This document shows positions 44,158 to 52,245 of a stretch of DNA of 64,000 nucleotides, in pieces. Both the position numbers and the translations under genes were made by a program. This stretch comes from G963701675 sp963701675. Its GTDB lineage: Bacteria > Planctomycetota > Planctomycetia > Gemmatales > Gemmataceae. Below the pieces are notes generated by a model. That model was not told the DNA's origin. It saw only the letters and a program-made list of their open reading frames with translations, and searched no databases. Positions within the stretch are counted from its first letter, which is position 1. The number at the start of each line of letters is the position of its first letter. The stretch covers positions 8,556,001-8,620,000 of the forward strand of contig OY969623.1 in assembly GCA_963701675.1 (NCBI GenBank). Reading direction: 5' to 3'.

Positions 44158-46209
44158 GTGATCGAAGAACTACTCGATCGCATCATCGAATTCGGGTTCT
44201 TGACGTTCGGCGATTTGCGCGATGCCATTTCACGAAATCAACTCAAACTCTCAGACCCGGCCGACGCTCAGGAGGTTGTCCGCGGCGATCCACTGCTACG
44301 CCTCGACCGGCGACTGGCATCGCTGCTCGATGGCGTGTACCGGGCGAGCGAGTTTTACCTGCGCTGGATGGAACGATTCACGGCCCTCAGTTTCGGCACC
44401 GACTTCGGCAGGAAATTGACCCGCTATGTCGCCGTCCCTTTCGGCGGAGCGGCGATGGCCGTGTACGGCTGGGACATCTTGTTGCAGCATGTTTCCAGTT
44501 ATCGGTTGCTCGATGCGACGACATGGATCTGCATCGGCGTGCTCGGTTCCCTCATTCTCGGTCTGGTGAACTTTCCGCGATTTCGCGAAGGCTGCCGGCG
44601 AACGGCGATTCGAACGGGCCGTGCCATCCGCACCGTGTGCGTAGATTGGCCTGCTCGGCTCGCGGAGTTCAAACCGCTGCGCGACTTCGTCTCGAGTTGG
44701 CCCTTCCAGCTTTGTTATTGGTATCTGCTCAAACCTCTGGCGGCGTCGGCCCTCGTCTGGTGGCTCGTGCCTGGATTGCGTTCGCCGATGGGCGCCGCGC
44801 TGGTTTTTCTGGTAGCCAATTTCATCTTGAATTCGCGACCGGGCAAGGCCGCCACGGAGATCGTGACGCATGGCCTCGTCCGCTTCTTCGAACTTCTCAA
44901 GGAAGGCCTCGTGCAAGGCCTCTATCGCCAGATCTTGCATTGGTTCAAGCAAATCGTCGACGCGATTCAGTATGTTCTTTTCACGGTCGACGAATGGTTG
45001 CGCTACCGCAGCGGCGATAACAAGGTCACGATGGTGTTGCAAACCATCCTCGGAGCACTGTGGTATCCCATTTCGTTCGTGGCTCGTTTCTACATGATCG
45101 TGCTGATCGAGCCGGGCTTTAACCCGATCAAGGCGCCGGTGTCGATTCTCTTTGCGAAGATCGTCTATCCACTGTCCGTTACTTACATACTTCCGATTAC
45201 TGACGCTCTTACACCGTTGCTCGGCCGTGTGCCCGCCGGGGCGCTGGTCTTTTCGACGGCGTGGCTCCTGCCCGATGCCTTCACCTTTTTGCTCTGGGAA
45301 ATGAAGGGTAACTGGCGGCTCTATCGTGCAAATCGGCAGCCGGAGTTGACGCCGGCAGCCATCGGACCGCATGGAGAAACGGTGCGCCGCTTGTTGCAGC
45401 CCGGTTTCCACTCCGGCACGGTGCCGAAACTTTATTCCCGGCTGCGGCAAGCCGAACGCGATGCGGGCATCACCGGAAACTGGCGCGCCGCCCGCGTCTG
45501 CCGCCACTCGCTTCAAGATGTGCAGGAAAGCTTGCAACGACTCGTCAGCCGAGAAATGGCGCCGTTGCTCGAACCGTATCTCGGCGGCGGAGAGAACGGC
45601 TTCCGCGCCGGCCAAATCGAACTCTCTTCTAATCGCATGCGCATTGAGCTGATCAATGCCGCCTTCTCCGCCGAGCCGGCCTGCCTGGAATGGCTGGAAG
45701 AAGACGGTTGGCTGGTCGCCAGCATCTGCAAGCGTGGTTGGCTCGATCGGCTCGATGCCGCATCACGGCAGGCGGTGACCACCGCCCTCGCCGGCTTGTA
45801 CAAACTGGCGGGCATCGATGTTGTCACCGAACAAGTCCGCGCCAACCTGCCACACCCAGTTGCCGCATTCGAACTCGCGCCGCGCGACCTGGTGTTGTGG
45901 CTCGACCATCGTCACGGCAAAGCGGTGTTTTACGACCTGAACGATCTCAACGGCCGCCTTTGCCCCCACACGGGCGCCGGCAAGCCTCTGGCGGATTGGC
46001 CGGTGCTGGACGCCGAGCGCGTCATCTTTTCAAGGTTGCCCATCTCATGGGACCAATGGGTCGAAAACTGGCGACAACCTGCACTAACAGAATCGAAGCC
46101 GGCGAGCCGAAGAATCGAAGTCGACGTTCTGCCGAACGGCCAAACCAACGCGACATACTCACCACGCCAGACTACCCTGCCGGTATCCGACGACCCATCG
46201 CCGGTGTGA
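44158..46209 (+). CDS. C-terminal membrane part of the same large protein
   Basis: Residues 1-80 are soluble; several membrane helices follow (for example AVPFGGAAMAVYGWDILL, LVWWLVPGLRSPMGAALVFLVANFIL and PVSILFAKIVYPLSVTYILPI). A soluble C-terminal domain then begins near ELTPAAIGPHGETVRRLLQPGFHSGTVPKLYSRLR and ends with DLVLWLDHRHGKAVFYDLND. GTG 44158 as start is probably an artefact of the frameshift described for the upstream entry; sense continues leftwards to about 44126. The last 45 residues are low in structure. The function is not recognised. Confidence 0.6.
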   Translation: MIEELLDRIIEFGFLTFGDLRDAISRNQLKLSDPADAQEVVRGDPLLRLDRRLASLLDGVYRASEFYLRWMERFTALSFGTDFGRKLTRYVAVPFGGAAMAVYGWDILLQHVSSYRLLDATTWICIGVLGSLILGLVNFPRFREGCRRTAIRTGRAIRTVCVDWPARLAEFKPLRDFVSSWPFQLCYWYLLKPLAASALVWWLVPGLRSPMGAALVFLVANFILNSRPGKAATEIVTHGLVRFFELLKEGLVQGLYRQILHWFKQIVDAIQYVLFTVDEWLRYRSGDNKVTMVLQTILGALWYPISFVARFYMIVLIEPGFNPIKAPVSILFAKIVYPLSVTYILPITDALTPLLGRVPAGALVFSTAWLLPDAFTFLLWEMKGNWRLYRANRQPELTPAAIGPHGETVRRLLQPGFHSGTVPKLYSRLRQAERDAGITGNWRAARVCRHSLQDVQESLQRLVSREMAPLLEPYLGGGENGFRAGQIELSSNRMRIELINAAFSAEPACLEWLEEDGWLVASICKRGWLDRLDAASRQAVTTALAGLYKLAGIDVVTEQVRANLPHPVAAFELAPRDLVLWLDHRHGKAVFYDLNDLNGRLCPHTGAGKPLADWPVLDAERVIFSRLPISWDQWVENWRQPALTESKPASRRIEVDVLPNGQTNATYSPRQTTLPVSDDPSPV

Positions 46210-46351
46210 ACGGAGTCATTGCGGTTGCACGCGGCAGCAGCATGGGGCCACTTTTGTAGGCCGTGATCGTAAGCGCAGGGTTATCGTTGAGATTCGGTAC
46301 AATACGATTGAGAGCGTGCAACGAAGGCCATAGAGGCGAGAACGCAATCTC

Positions 46352-46711
46352 ATGAATCTAACCATTCATAATGAGCCCGTTCCACTGTCCGCAGACGAAC
46401 ATGGAGTCTTCCGAGTAGGAGACTCGCGCGTACCAGTGGATGTCGTAATCCGCGCATATTTGGAAGGGACCGATCCGGAGCAGCTCGTTCGTGCCTACGA
46501 CACGCTTGTGCTTGCCGACGTACACGCCGTGATTGCTTACTACCTCCGGCATCGGGAAGAGATCGATCAATATCTACAGGCCCGACGCGATGAGGCCGAT
46601 CGTCTTCGCGATGAAATCGAGGCGGCGCAGCCAGACCGGGTCGACTTGCGGGCGAAGTTGCTGAACCGAAAGGCGCAGCTGGAGCAAGGACATGCTTCGC
46701 CCGGCAAGTGA
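46352..46711 (+). CDS. DUF433-family antitoxin-like protein
   Basis: A 119-residue protein. Residues 15-75 (FRVGDSRVPVDVVIRAYLEGTDPEQLVRAYDTLVLADVHAVIAYYLRHREEIDQYL) match the DUF433 winged-helix fold. A charged coiled-coil tail follows. DUF433 proteins are the antitoxin half of DUF433/DUF5615 modules. The next gene overlaps it by 20 bases and encodes the expected partner. CGGTACAATACG at about 46296-46307 may hold its promoter. Confidence 0.75.
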   Translation: MNLTIHNEPVPLSADEHGVFRVGDSRVPVDVVIRAYLEGTDPEQLVRAYDTLVLADVHAVIAYYLRHREEIDQYLQARRDEADRLRDEIEAAQPDRVDLRAKLLNRKAQLEQGHASPGK

Positions 46712-47042
46712 CGAGGATGTCCACGGCGGAATCATCGAGGGCCTTCGGCTTCGACAGCCAGACTTGGACGTTCTGCGCGTACAAGATACTGGACTCAGTC
46801 GTACGCCGGACCCGGACATCCTTGCATGGGCAGCGACACACGGGCGAGTCATGCTCACCGCCGATCTTAACACCATGGTCGGCTTCGCATGGGCCCGAGT
46901 AAAGGCGGGCCAACCAATGCCCGGCCTGCTTGCACTACGGGAACCAATCCAAATTGGTCCGGCCATCGACGACATTCTTTTAGTAGCGGTATGTTACGGC
47001 GCTGACGAAATCAACGGACAAGTGCTGTTTATCCCGTTATGA
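46692..47042 (+). CDS. DUF5615-family PIN-like toxin
   Basis: A 116-residue protein with ASDEDVHGGIIEGLRLRQPDLDVLRVQDTGLSRTPDPDILAWAATHGRVMLTADLNTM. The spaced acidic residues (D in DEDV, D in PDPDIL and D in LTADLN) form the PIN-like active-site arrangement of DUF5615. It probably cleaves RNA under control of the DUF433 protein. GGAGCAAGGAC precedes the ATG inside the upstream gene. Confidence 0.75.
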   Translation: MLRPASDEDVHGGIIEGLRLRQPDLDVLRVQDTGLSRTPDPDILAWAATHGRVMLTADLNTMVGFAWARVKAGQPMPGLLALREPIQIGPAIDDILLVAVCYGADEINGQVLFIPL

Positions 47043-47106
47043 CGTTTGGCGGCGTCGAGAATCTCAATCTCCGCGACTTGGCCGCCGCGAACGCTGGGCT
47101 CTCCTC

Positions 47107-47132
47107 CGGGTGCTTACGCACCTCGGCTCGCC
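47107..47132. repeat. Single arm of the GAGCCGAG dispersed repeat
   Basis: CGGGTGCTTACGCACCTCGG followed by CTCGCC. It matches the arms at 62625-62702 and, more loosely, 8272-8345. Only one arm is present here, which argues that the element is a dispersed sequence rather than a terminator by design. Confidence 0.7.
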
Positions 47133-47235
47133 CTTTGCTTAAACCGTCCTTGCATTCGGCCGTGCGCCGGATGATACTAACCGCATCAGCCGCAGATCGA
47201 TGTCCGTCCCTTTCCCTTCCTGAGGAGGTCTTGTC

Positions 47236-49038
47236 ATGACTCGCACACGATCCGTTCGATTCCGGTCCGGTTTACACTTAGAGGTGCTCGAAGGCCGCGA
47301 TCTGCCCGGCTTCCTGGCGCCGCTCAACTACCCGATTCCGTCCACTCAGTACGGCCGGCAGGTGGTTGATGTCAGCCAAGACGGCTGTGCGGACGTCGTC
47401 GTGGCTGAGTACAACCTGAACGCGGTGGCTGTTTTCAAAGGCGACTGCACCGGCCGATTGGCCGCCCCGGTTTTCTACCCGACCGCCGACGAGCCGGTCG
47501 ACCTGAAGGTTACGGACGTCAACAATGACGGCAAGCGCGATGTGGTAACTCTCAACGACACGTACTCGTCGAACCCCACCATCGGCATTTTGTTGGGATT
47601 CGGCGACGGTACTTTTCCGAAGCCCTTGGTGATTCCCGCCGTCTCGGGCAATACGCACATCGCGGTCGGTGATCTGAATCGAGACGGGCACGCTGACTTC
47701 GCGACATCGAACGGCGCAAAAAACGTTGTCAACGTGTGGAGGGGAAATGGCGATGGGACATTTCAGCTGCCGTTGGCATTTCCCGTCGGCCCCGCCGCCT
47801 GGGGTGTTCAAGTCGTTGACCTCAACGGCGACGAGTGGCCCGACCTATGCACGGTCAACCCCGGCGCCGGACAGGTCAACGTGCTCTTGAATCGCGGCGA
47901 CGGCACGTTCAAGCCGCCCGTGGCGTACGCCGCCGGAAATTACCCGTTCGTCCACGACGTTGGGGACATCATCGACGACGGCCGGCCTGCCGTCGTCGTC
48001 GCCGACTTCTACGGAAACACCGTAAACGTTTTTTTGAGCAACCCCGATGGCACGCTTCAGCCGATGATCGTACTCCCGAGCGGTCCCAATCCGTTCGACC
48101 CGCGCCTGGGGGACTTCAACCGCGACGGCCGGGTCGATGTCGCGGCCGCTCATTATGGCACTTCGACGGTGGGCGTGTTCCTGAACAACGGCAGCGGTAC
48201 CTTTTTGCCGCACGTAGACTTCGGCGTCGGCAAGACCGACTTTCGGGCCCTGGCGGTCGGCGACTTGAACAACGACCGCTTCACCGATGCAGTGGTGCCG
48301 ACCGGCCATGGCGCCGGCGGTTACTTGAACGTGCTCCGCAACGACGCGAACTGGCCAGCGCCGCTGCCGCCGTTCGGGCCCAGCCGCGTTGCAATCTCGG
48401 CAGCCAATGCGGCGCCGGTCACCCGTCTGTCAGCCCGCACTCCCTCGCTAGTTGTCGCGACTGAAGCTACAGGTTCCGTCGAGGCACTGTCGGCGGTCGC
48501 CGAAACGCTCCAGCCCAGAGTGGATTACCCAACCCATGAGATTCCCGGCGACCCGGTGGTGGCCGACTTCAACCGGGACCGCAAGCTGGATGTCGCAACC
48601 ACGAGTAACGCCAATCAGGGAGTGGCAGTGCTACTGGGTAAAGGGGACGGCACCTTTGCGCCGAAGGTTGTACTTCCCCTCGACGATCATCAGCAGTTTG
48701 GCGCCCCGGCCGCCGGTGATCTCAATAACGATCGTTTCCCGGACCTCATCGTAGGAGGGACCAAGCACCAAAAGACCTGGGTGTTCATGAACGACGGCAA
48801 CTGGCCGGCGCCGATCCCGCCGCCGCCGGGTCCACGCGGATCGGATGGAGTCGAACGCCTGCAATCGGGTTCCGAGCAACTTGTCGATCGAACGACGGCG
48901 ATTGCTCCGCAGCCCGCCAACGAATTGGCGGAGACGCCGGTGAAACGCATTTCGGCACCGAAACAACGAGCGCTCCATGTGACCACGATGGAAGTCGCCT
49001 TACCTCTTGAAGTAATTGACGAACCGTTTTCATTGTAA
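47236..49038 (+). CDS. VCBS/FG-GAP repeat exported protein with N-terminal LExR-type motif
   Basis: A 600-residue protein. Leader MTRTRSVRFRSGLHLEVLEGRDLPGF is of the LExR type, followed by about eight VCBS/FG-GAP units. Each unit contains V.D.N.DG..D(V/F)..., GDGTF..P and calcium-type acidic loops such as DVNNDGKRDVVTLND, DLNRDGHADFAT, DFNRDGRVDVAA and DLNNDRFPDLIV. An integrin-alpha-like propeller is expected, probably at the cell surface. The C-terminus has no anchor I can recognise. GAGGAGG before the start is the strongest ribosome site in the region. Confidence 0.85.
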   Translation: MTRTRSVRFRSGLHLEVLEGRDLPGFLAPLNYPIPSTQYGRQVVDVSQDGCADVVVAEYNLNAVAVFKGDCTGRLAAPVFYPTADEPVDLKVTDVNNDGKRDVVTLNDTYSSNPTIGILLGFGDGTFPKPLVIPAVSGNTHIAVGDLNRDGHADFATSNGAKNVVNVWRGNGDGTFQLPLAFPVGPAAWGVQVVDLNGDEWPDLCTVNPGAGQVNVLLNRGDGTFKPPVAYAAGNYPFVHDVGDIIDDGRPAVVVADFYGNTVNVFLSNPDGTLQPMIVLPSGPNPFDPRLGDFNRDGRVDVAAAHYGTSTVGVFLNNGSGTFLPHVDFGVGKTDFRALAVGDLNNDRFTDAVVPTGHGAGGYLNVLRNDANWPAPLPPFGPSRVAISAANAAPVTRLSARTPSLVVATEATGSVEALSAVAETLQPRVDYPTHEIPGDPVVADFNRDRKLDVATTSNANQGVAVLLGKGDGTFAPKVVLPLDDHQQFGAPAAGDLNNDRFPDLIVGGTKHQKTWVFMNDGNWPAPIPPPPGPRGSDGVERLQSGSEQLVDRTTAIAPQPANELAETPVKRISAPKQRALHVTTMEVALPLEVIDEPFSL

Positions 49039-49084
49039 TCTGGGGCGAGCGGGGTGTGAACGCCGTTGCCGATGGATTGGGTAC

Positions 49085-49105
49085 TACCGGTCCATGCCGC
49101 GGAGC
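49085..49105. repeat. Left direct repeat bounding the HNH cassette
   Basis: TACCGGTCCATGCCGCGGAG plus C, identical to 49893-49913. Read on the minus strand it repeats the last codons LRGMDR of the FHA gene and still has an in-frame stop (TAG here, TAA at the other copy). The copies are 808 bp apart. Confidence 0.8.
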
Positions 49106-49124
49106 GACACTCTGCGGTCATGTG

Positions 49125-49517
49125 CTAATCGCCGAGTGGCGGGAATCGACCTTCGTGCCGCAGGCTTTGCCGGACAATCACGCGGGCGGGTGAGTTGATA
49201 TTCAAGACCTGAACCGTGACTTTCCCGGTCCGCGTTTTCCCAACAAGTACGGTGCCCCGCCATCGGAAATGTCGCTTCCAGACTTGCCGGCGCGGATGGA
49301 ATAAGGGGATTATTCTACCGTCGAGCAGCCCCGTGAGATTCGTTCCTTTTGCGGAATTGCATTCTCTGCACGCGAGGCAGAGGTTCTCCGCATCGTCGCT
49401 GCCACCGTGCTGTCGCGGAATGATATGCTCGACGTGGAAGGTGAAGAAATCGAAGTCGTTCTGATGAACCCGGCAGTATTCGCACGCGCCGCCGAACCGC
49501 CTCTCGCGTCCGCGCAT
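49125..49517 (-). CDS. HNH endonuclease
   Basis: A 130-residue nuclease domain: zinc-binding Cys12 and Cys15 (ACEYC), catalytic His31 in FHVEHIIPRQHGGSD, Asn45 in DDAENLCLACRECN, and Cys47, Cys50 and Cys53. It probably nicks or cuts DNA with a single metal ion. ATG 49517 follows the stop of the upstream gene by six bases, so the two are co-transcribed. A second start with an ATGA overlap lies in another frame (MMVDARTREAV), so the N-terminus may also be affected by a frameshift. The pair is bounded by direct repeats. Confidence 0.82.
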   Translation of the reverse strand: MRGRERRFGGACEYCRVHQNDFDFFTFHVEHIIPRQHGGSDDAENLCLACRECNSAKGTNLTGLLDGRIIPLFHPRRQVWKRHFRWRGTVLVGKTRTGKVTVQVLNINSPARVIVRQSLRHEGRFPPLGD

Positions 49518-49523
49518 CGACCA

Positions 49524-49793
49524 TCATGTACCCGAAGAATTGACAAGCAGTTGCCGGGCCTTTGATTTTAGCAGTGCAACAAACGTCCCGAAGGCAACGT
49601 AGTCGGCGTATTCCGCCTGCTCATCGAGCGTGAGCGTGCCCTCGTTGCATTTCTCGGCGAGCTGATCGGCCCGACTTTGGAGTTGGGGGTCCGCGCGAAG
49701 TTTGAGCACGTGCTTCGCCGACTCGGGTGTCAGGCATCGGCTTAAGGGATCCACAAGCCGCTCAAGGACAGGAGATGAATTTTTGGAGTTCAT
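49524..49793 (-). CDS. Small conserved partner of the HNH endonuclease
   Basis: An 89-residue helical protein: LERLVDPLSRCLTPESAKHVLKLRADPQLQSRADQLAEKCNEGTLTLDEQAEYADYVAFGTFVALLKSKARQLL. The same type of protein commonly precedes an HNH gene in planctomycetes and cyanobacteria, but its role is unknown to me; it could be a DNA-targeting or control subunit. The -10 element TATAAT ends six bases before the ATG, so the message may be leaderless. Confidence 0.65.
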   Translation of the reverse strand: MNSKNSSPVLERLVDPLSRCLTPESAKHVLKLRADPQLQSRADQLAEKCNEGTLTLDEQAEYADYVAFGTFVALLKSKARQLLVNSSGT

Positions 49794-49799
49794 GGCGAA

Positions 49800-49808
49800 A
49801 TTATACCA
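49800..49808 (-). promoter_or_regulatory. Extended -10 promoter of the HNH cassette
   Basis: TGGTATAAT on the minus strand, ending only six bases before ATG 49793. The first transcribed base would be at or next to the start codon, which implies a leaderless mRNA. No good -35 is seen, as expected for an extended -10. Confidence 0.5.
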
Positions 49809-49891
49809 ACACTTTGAGCGATGCGTCGATCAAGATCGCACGTCGGTCGGCGGACTTCAGGGCGTTATCACGCCCAGCTCGCCGGTATGAT

Positions 49892-50371
49892 TTACCGGTC
49901 CATGCCGCGGAGCATGTCGCGGAGATCTTCGCCCTGGCCGATTCCGTCCAGGAGCTGGGGGTCGAACTCGATTTCGATTTCCTTCGGGGCCGCCGGGCGC
50001 TTGTCGTCGACGAAGCGGTATGTCGGTTCGCTGTCCGTGTCGCGCGGCTCGGCGTTCGGAGTGGATTTTGATTTGACCTGCGGGACGTCGATTCGGAAAG
50101 TCAGCGGGCCAACCTTGAGCTGATCGCCGGGCTTGATTTTCTGTTTGCCGGTAATTCGTTCGCCGTTCACGAAGGTGCCGTTGGCACTCTGAAGATCTTC
50201 AACGGAGAGTTGGCCTTTTTCGAGGAACAGCAGACAGTGGCGGCGACTGACTTCATCCGAAGGGATGCGGATGTCGCAGCCCTTCTGTCGACCCACGAGC
50301 GTGTCGCGTTTCCGGAGCACCACGGACGCCGTCCGTGCGGGGCCGCCTACCAATGTCAATTGCACACTCAC
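49892..50371 (-). CDS. FHA-domain protein
   Basis: A 159-residue protein with one forkhead-associated domain at residues 5-95. It shows VGRQKGCDIRIPSDEVSRRHCLLFL with Gly27-Arg28 and Ser42-Arg-Arg-His, then LQSANGTFVNGERI with Asn64. These are the phosphothreonine-binding residues. The remaining 65 residues are acidic and end LRDMLRGMDR. It likely binds targets of Ser/Thr kinases. The start is GTG 50371. Its last codons and stop are duplicated 808 bp away, around the HNH cassette. Confidence 0.85.
   Translation of the reverse strand: MSVQLTLVGGPARTASVVLRKRDTLVGRQKGCDIRIPSDEVSRRHCLLFLEKGQLSVEDLQSANGTFVNGERITGKQKIKPGDQLKVGPLTFRIDVPQVKSKSTPNAEPRDTDSEPTYRFVDDKRPAAPKEIEIEFDPQLLDGIGQGEDLRDMLRGMDR
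49893..49913. repeat. Right direct repeat bounding the HNH cassette (FHA gene 3' end)
   Basis: Identical over 21 bases to 49085-49105 and lying one base inside the FHA stop codon. Together they flank the two-gene HNH cassette. Confidence 0.8.
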
Positions 50372-50465
50372 GATCCCGCGCGCCTCTGCGTGGGTAAGGG
50401 GGGATGATCAGGTCTGCGATAAGAATACCATGTCCCCGTATGGAAGCAAAGCTCGTTCGCCCGCG

Positions 50466-51329
50466 CTACGATGCAGTTTGTGCGAAGCGACCGCTTTGGA
50501 AATCGCGAATCGCCGTGCGAATTTCCTGTTCGGTGTTCATGACGAAGGGGCCGTAACTGGCGACCGGCTCGTTGATGGGTTGGCCGCCAAGGACCAACAA
50601 GACAGCGTCTTCTTTGGCGTCAACGGTGATTGCGTCGCCGTGGCGCTCAAAGATGACCAAGTCACCGGGGCTGGCTTGGGCCGAACCGTTCAACATGACC
50701 TTGCCTTTTAGCACGGCGACGAGCGTCGTATGGCCGTCGGTGAGCGATAGTTCGGTGCGCCCGTTCGCAGAGAGGCGCACGTCCAGAACGGAAACCGGTG
50801 TGAAGGTCTTGGCCGGGCCTGTCGTGCCTTTGAATTCGCCGGCGATGACGCGCACGCTGCCGCCGCTTTCAAGAGCCACCGTCGGAATCTGTTGATTAAG
50901 GATTTCCTGGTAGCGAGGCGGCGACATCTTGTCTTTGGCGGGCAAGTTGACCCAGAGTTGCACCATCTCCAGAGTGCCGCCACGTTTGGTGAAAGCCTGC
51001 TCATGCCATTCTTCGTGCACGACGCCGCGCGCCGCCGTCATCCATTGCACATCGCCGGGGCCGATTCTGCCGTGGTTGCCGGCCGAGTCGCGGTGCTCCA
51101 GTTCGCCTTGATAGACGATCGTCACGGTTTCGAAACCTCGGTGAGGATGCTCGCCTACGCCGCGCGGCTCGTCGGACGGCGGAAATTCAGCGGGGCCGGC
51201 GTAATCCAACAGCAGAAACGGGCTGATCTGTTCGCCGTGGCTGTGATGCGAGAAGAGAGATCGCACCGGGAACCCGTTGCCGACCCAGTGCGGAGCGGGC
51301 GCGGATTGGACACGAATGAGCTTCTTCAT
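50466..51329 (-). CDS. Pirin family protein
   Basis: A 287-residue bicupin: HPHRGFETVTIVYQGELEHRDSAGNHG and GDVQWMTAARGVVHEEWHE with the metal-binding His and Glu residues of the N-terminal cupin, then the second, metal-free cupin with GDLVIFERHGDAITV. Pirins act as quercetinases or as iron-dependent regulators; which applies here cannot be told. ATG 51329 is preceded by AAGGTGA. The gene is single. Confidence 0.9.
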   Translation of the reverse strand: MKKLIRVQSAPAPHWVGNGFPVRSLFSHHSHGEQISPFLLLDYAGPAEFPPSDEPRGVGEHPHRGFETVTIVYQGELEHRDSAGNHGRIGPGDVQWMTAARGVVHEEWHEQAFTKRGGTLEMVQLWVNLPAKDKMSPPRYQEILNQQIPTVALESGGSVRVIAGEFKGTTGPAKTFTPVSVLDVRLSANGRTELSLTDGHTTLVAVLKGKVMLNGSAQASPGDLVIFERHGDAITVDAKEDAVLLVLGGQPINEPVASYGPFVMNTEQEIRTAIRDFQSGRFAQTAS

Positions 51330-51406
51330 GATTTCACCTTTTGCCAATGTGTGAATACCAGGCAAGAGGTTAGACGTGGGTGACGCACTCCAGGATTCTG
51401 ACGTGA

Positions 51407-52144
51407 TTAGCCGGGGTACGGCTGATGGAGCCGCACGGGTTTCGATTTCGAGCGCAGACGAAGGTTCAGGAATTCGACGAACACGGAAAAAGCCATGGCG
51501 AAATAGATGTAGCCTTTCGGGATGTGCTGATCCAGACCCTCTGCGATGAGGGTGAAGCCGATGAGCAGCAGGAAACTCAGGGCCAGCATCTTCACCGTCG
51601 GATGCCGATCGACGAAACGACTGATGGCGCCCGCGAAGATCATCATGAAGACGACCGCGAGCACGACGGCGGCGATCATGACTTCAATTTGATTCACCAT
51701 GCCGACGGCCGTGATCACGGAATCGAGCGAGAACACGATGTCAAGCAGCAGGATTTGAATGATGACGCTTACGAACGACGGCCGACCGCGAGGAGCAGCA
51801 CCCGCTTCGTCGCCTTCGAGCTTCTGATGGATCTCGTGGGTGCTCTTGGCGAGAAGGAAGAGTCCGCCAATTATCAGGACGAGATCGCGGCCCGAAATCT
51901 CCTGGCCTAGGACTGTGAACAAGGGCGCGGTGAGTTGAATGACCCACGAAAGCGAAAAGAGCAAGGCAATACGAATCAGCATCGCCAACGACAGACCGAC
52001 CCGGCGGGCGTTGACCTGTTGATGTGGCGGAAGTTTGCCCGCCAGGATCGAGATGAACACGATGTTGTCGATGCCCAGAACGATTTCCAGCGCCGTCAAT
52101 GTCGCCAATGCAATCCATATTTGCGGGTCGGTAATCCAGTCCAT
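51407..52144 (-). CDS. TerC family integral membrane protein
   Basis: A 245-residue protein with seven hydrophobic segments. Family marks are LEIVLGIDNIVFISILAGKLP with the conserved Asp, and IVFSLDSVITAVGMVNQIEVM with the second Asp pair. TerC proteins are linked to tellurite resistance and, more recently, metal (manganese) export for secreted proteins. The C-terminus is short and basic. I prefer ATG 52144 over TTG 52153 because GAGGA stands at better spacing. Confidence 0.88.
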   Translation of the reverse strand: MDWITDPQIWIALATLTALEIVLGIDNIVFISILAGKLPPHQQVNARRVGLSLAMLIRIALLFSLSWVIQLTAPLFTVLGQEISGRDLVLIIGGLFLLAKSTHEIHQKLEGDEAGAAPRGRPSFVSVIIQILLLDIVFSLDSVITAVGMVNQIEVMIAAVVLAVVFMMIFAGAISRFVDRHPTVKMLALSFLLLIGFTLIAEGLDQHIPKGYIYFAMAFSVFVEFLNLRLRSKSKPVRLHQPYPG

Positions 52145-52245
52145 GTTGGTCAACTTCCTCGCCTGAGTGAGTTACGTTGTTTCGTCTCTCGTTGAGCTTA
52201 CAATATCCGATAATCAATGTTTCACCCGGAGAAATGGAGGAGATC

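Noticed and set aside
46210..47235. Direct repeats around the DUF433/DUF5615 pair
   Set aside because: I looked for a copy of the 3' end of the upstream gene after 47042 and saw none, so this pair does not share the repeat-bounded layout.
49300..49546. Alternative frames over the HNH gene starting MMVDARTREAV or MSILRVHDG
   Set aside because: Neither contains the zinc Cys or HNH residues; the first may be the true N-terminus only if there is an indel, which a single base does not restore.
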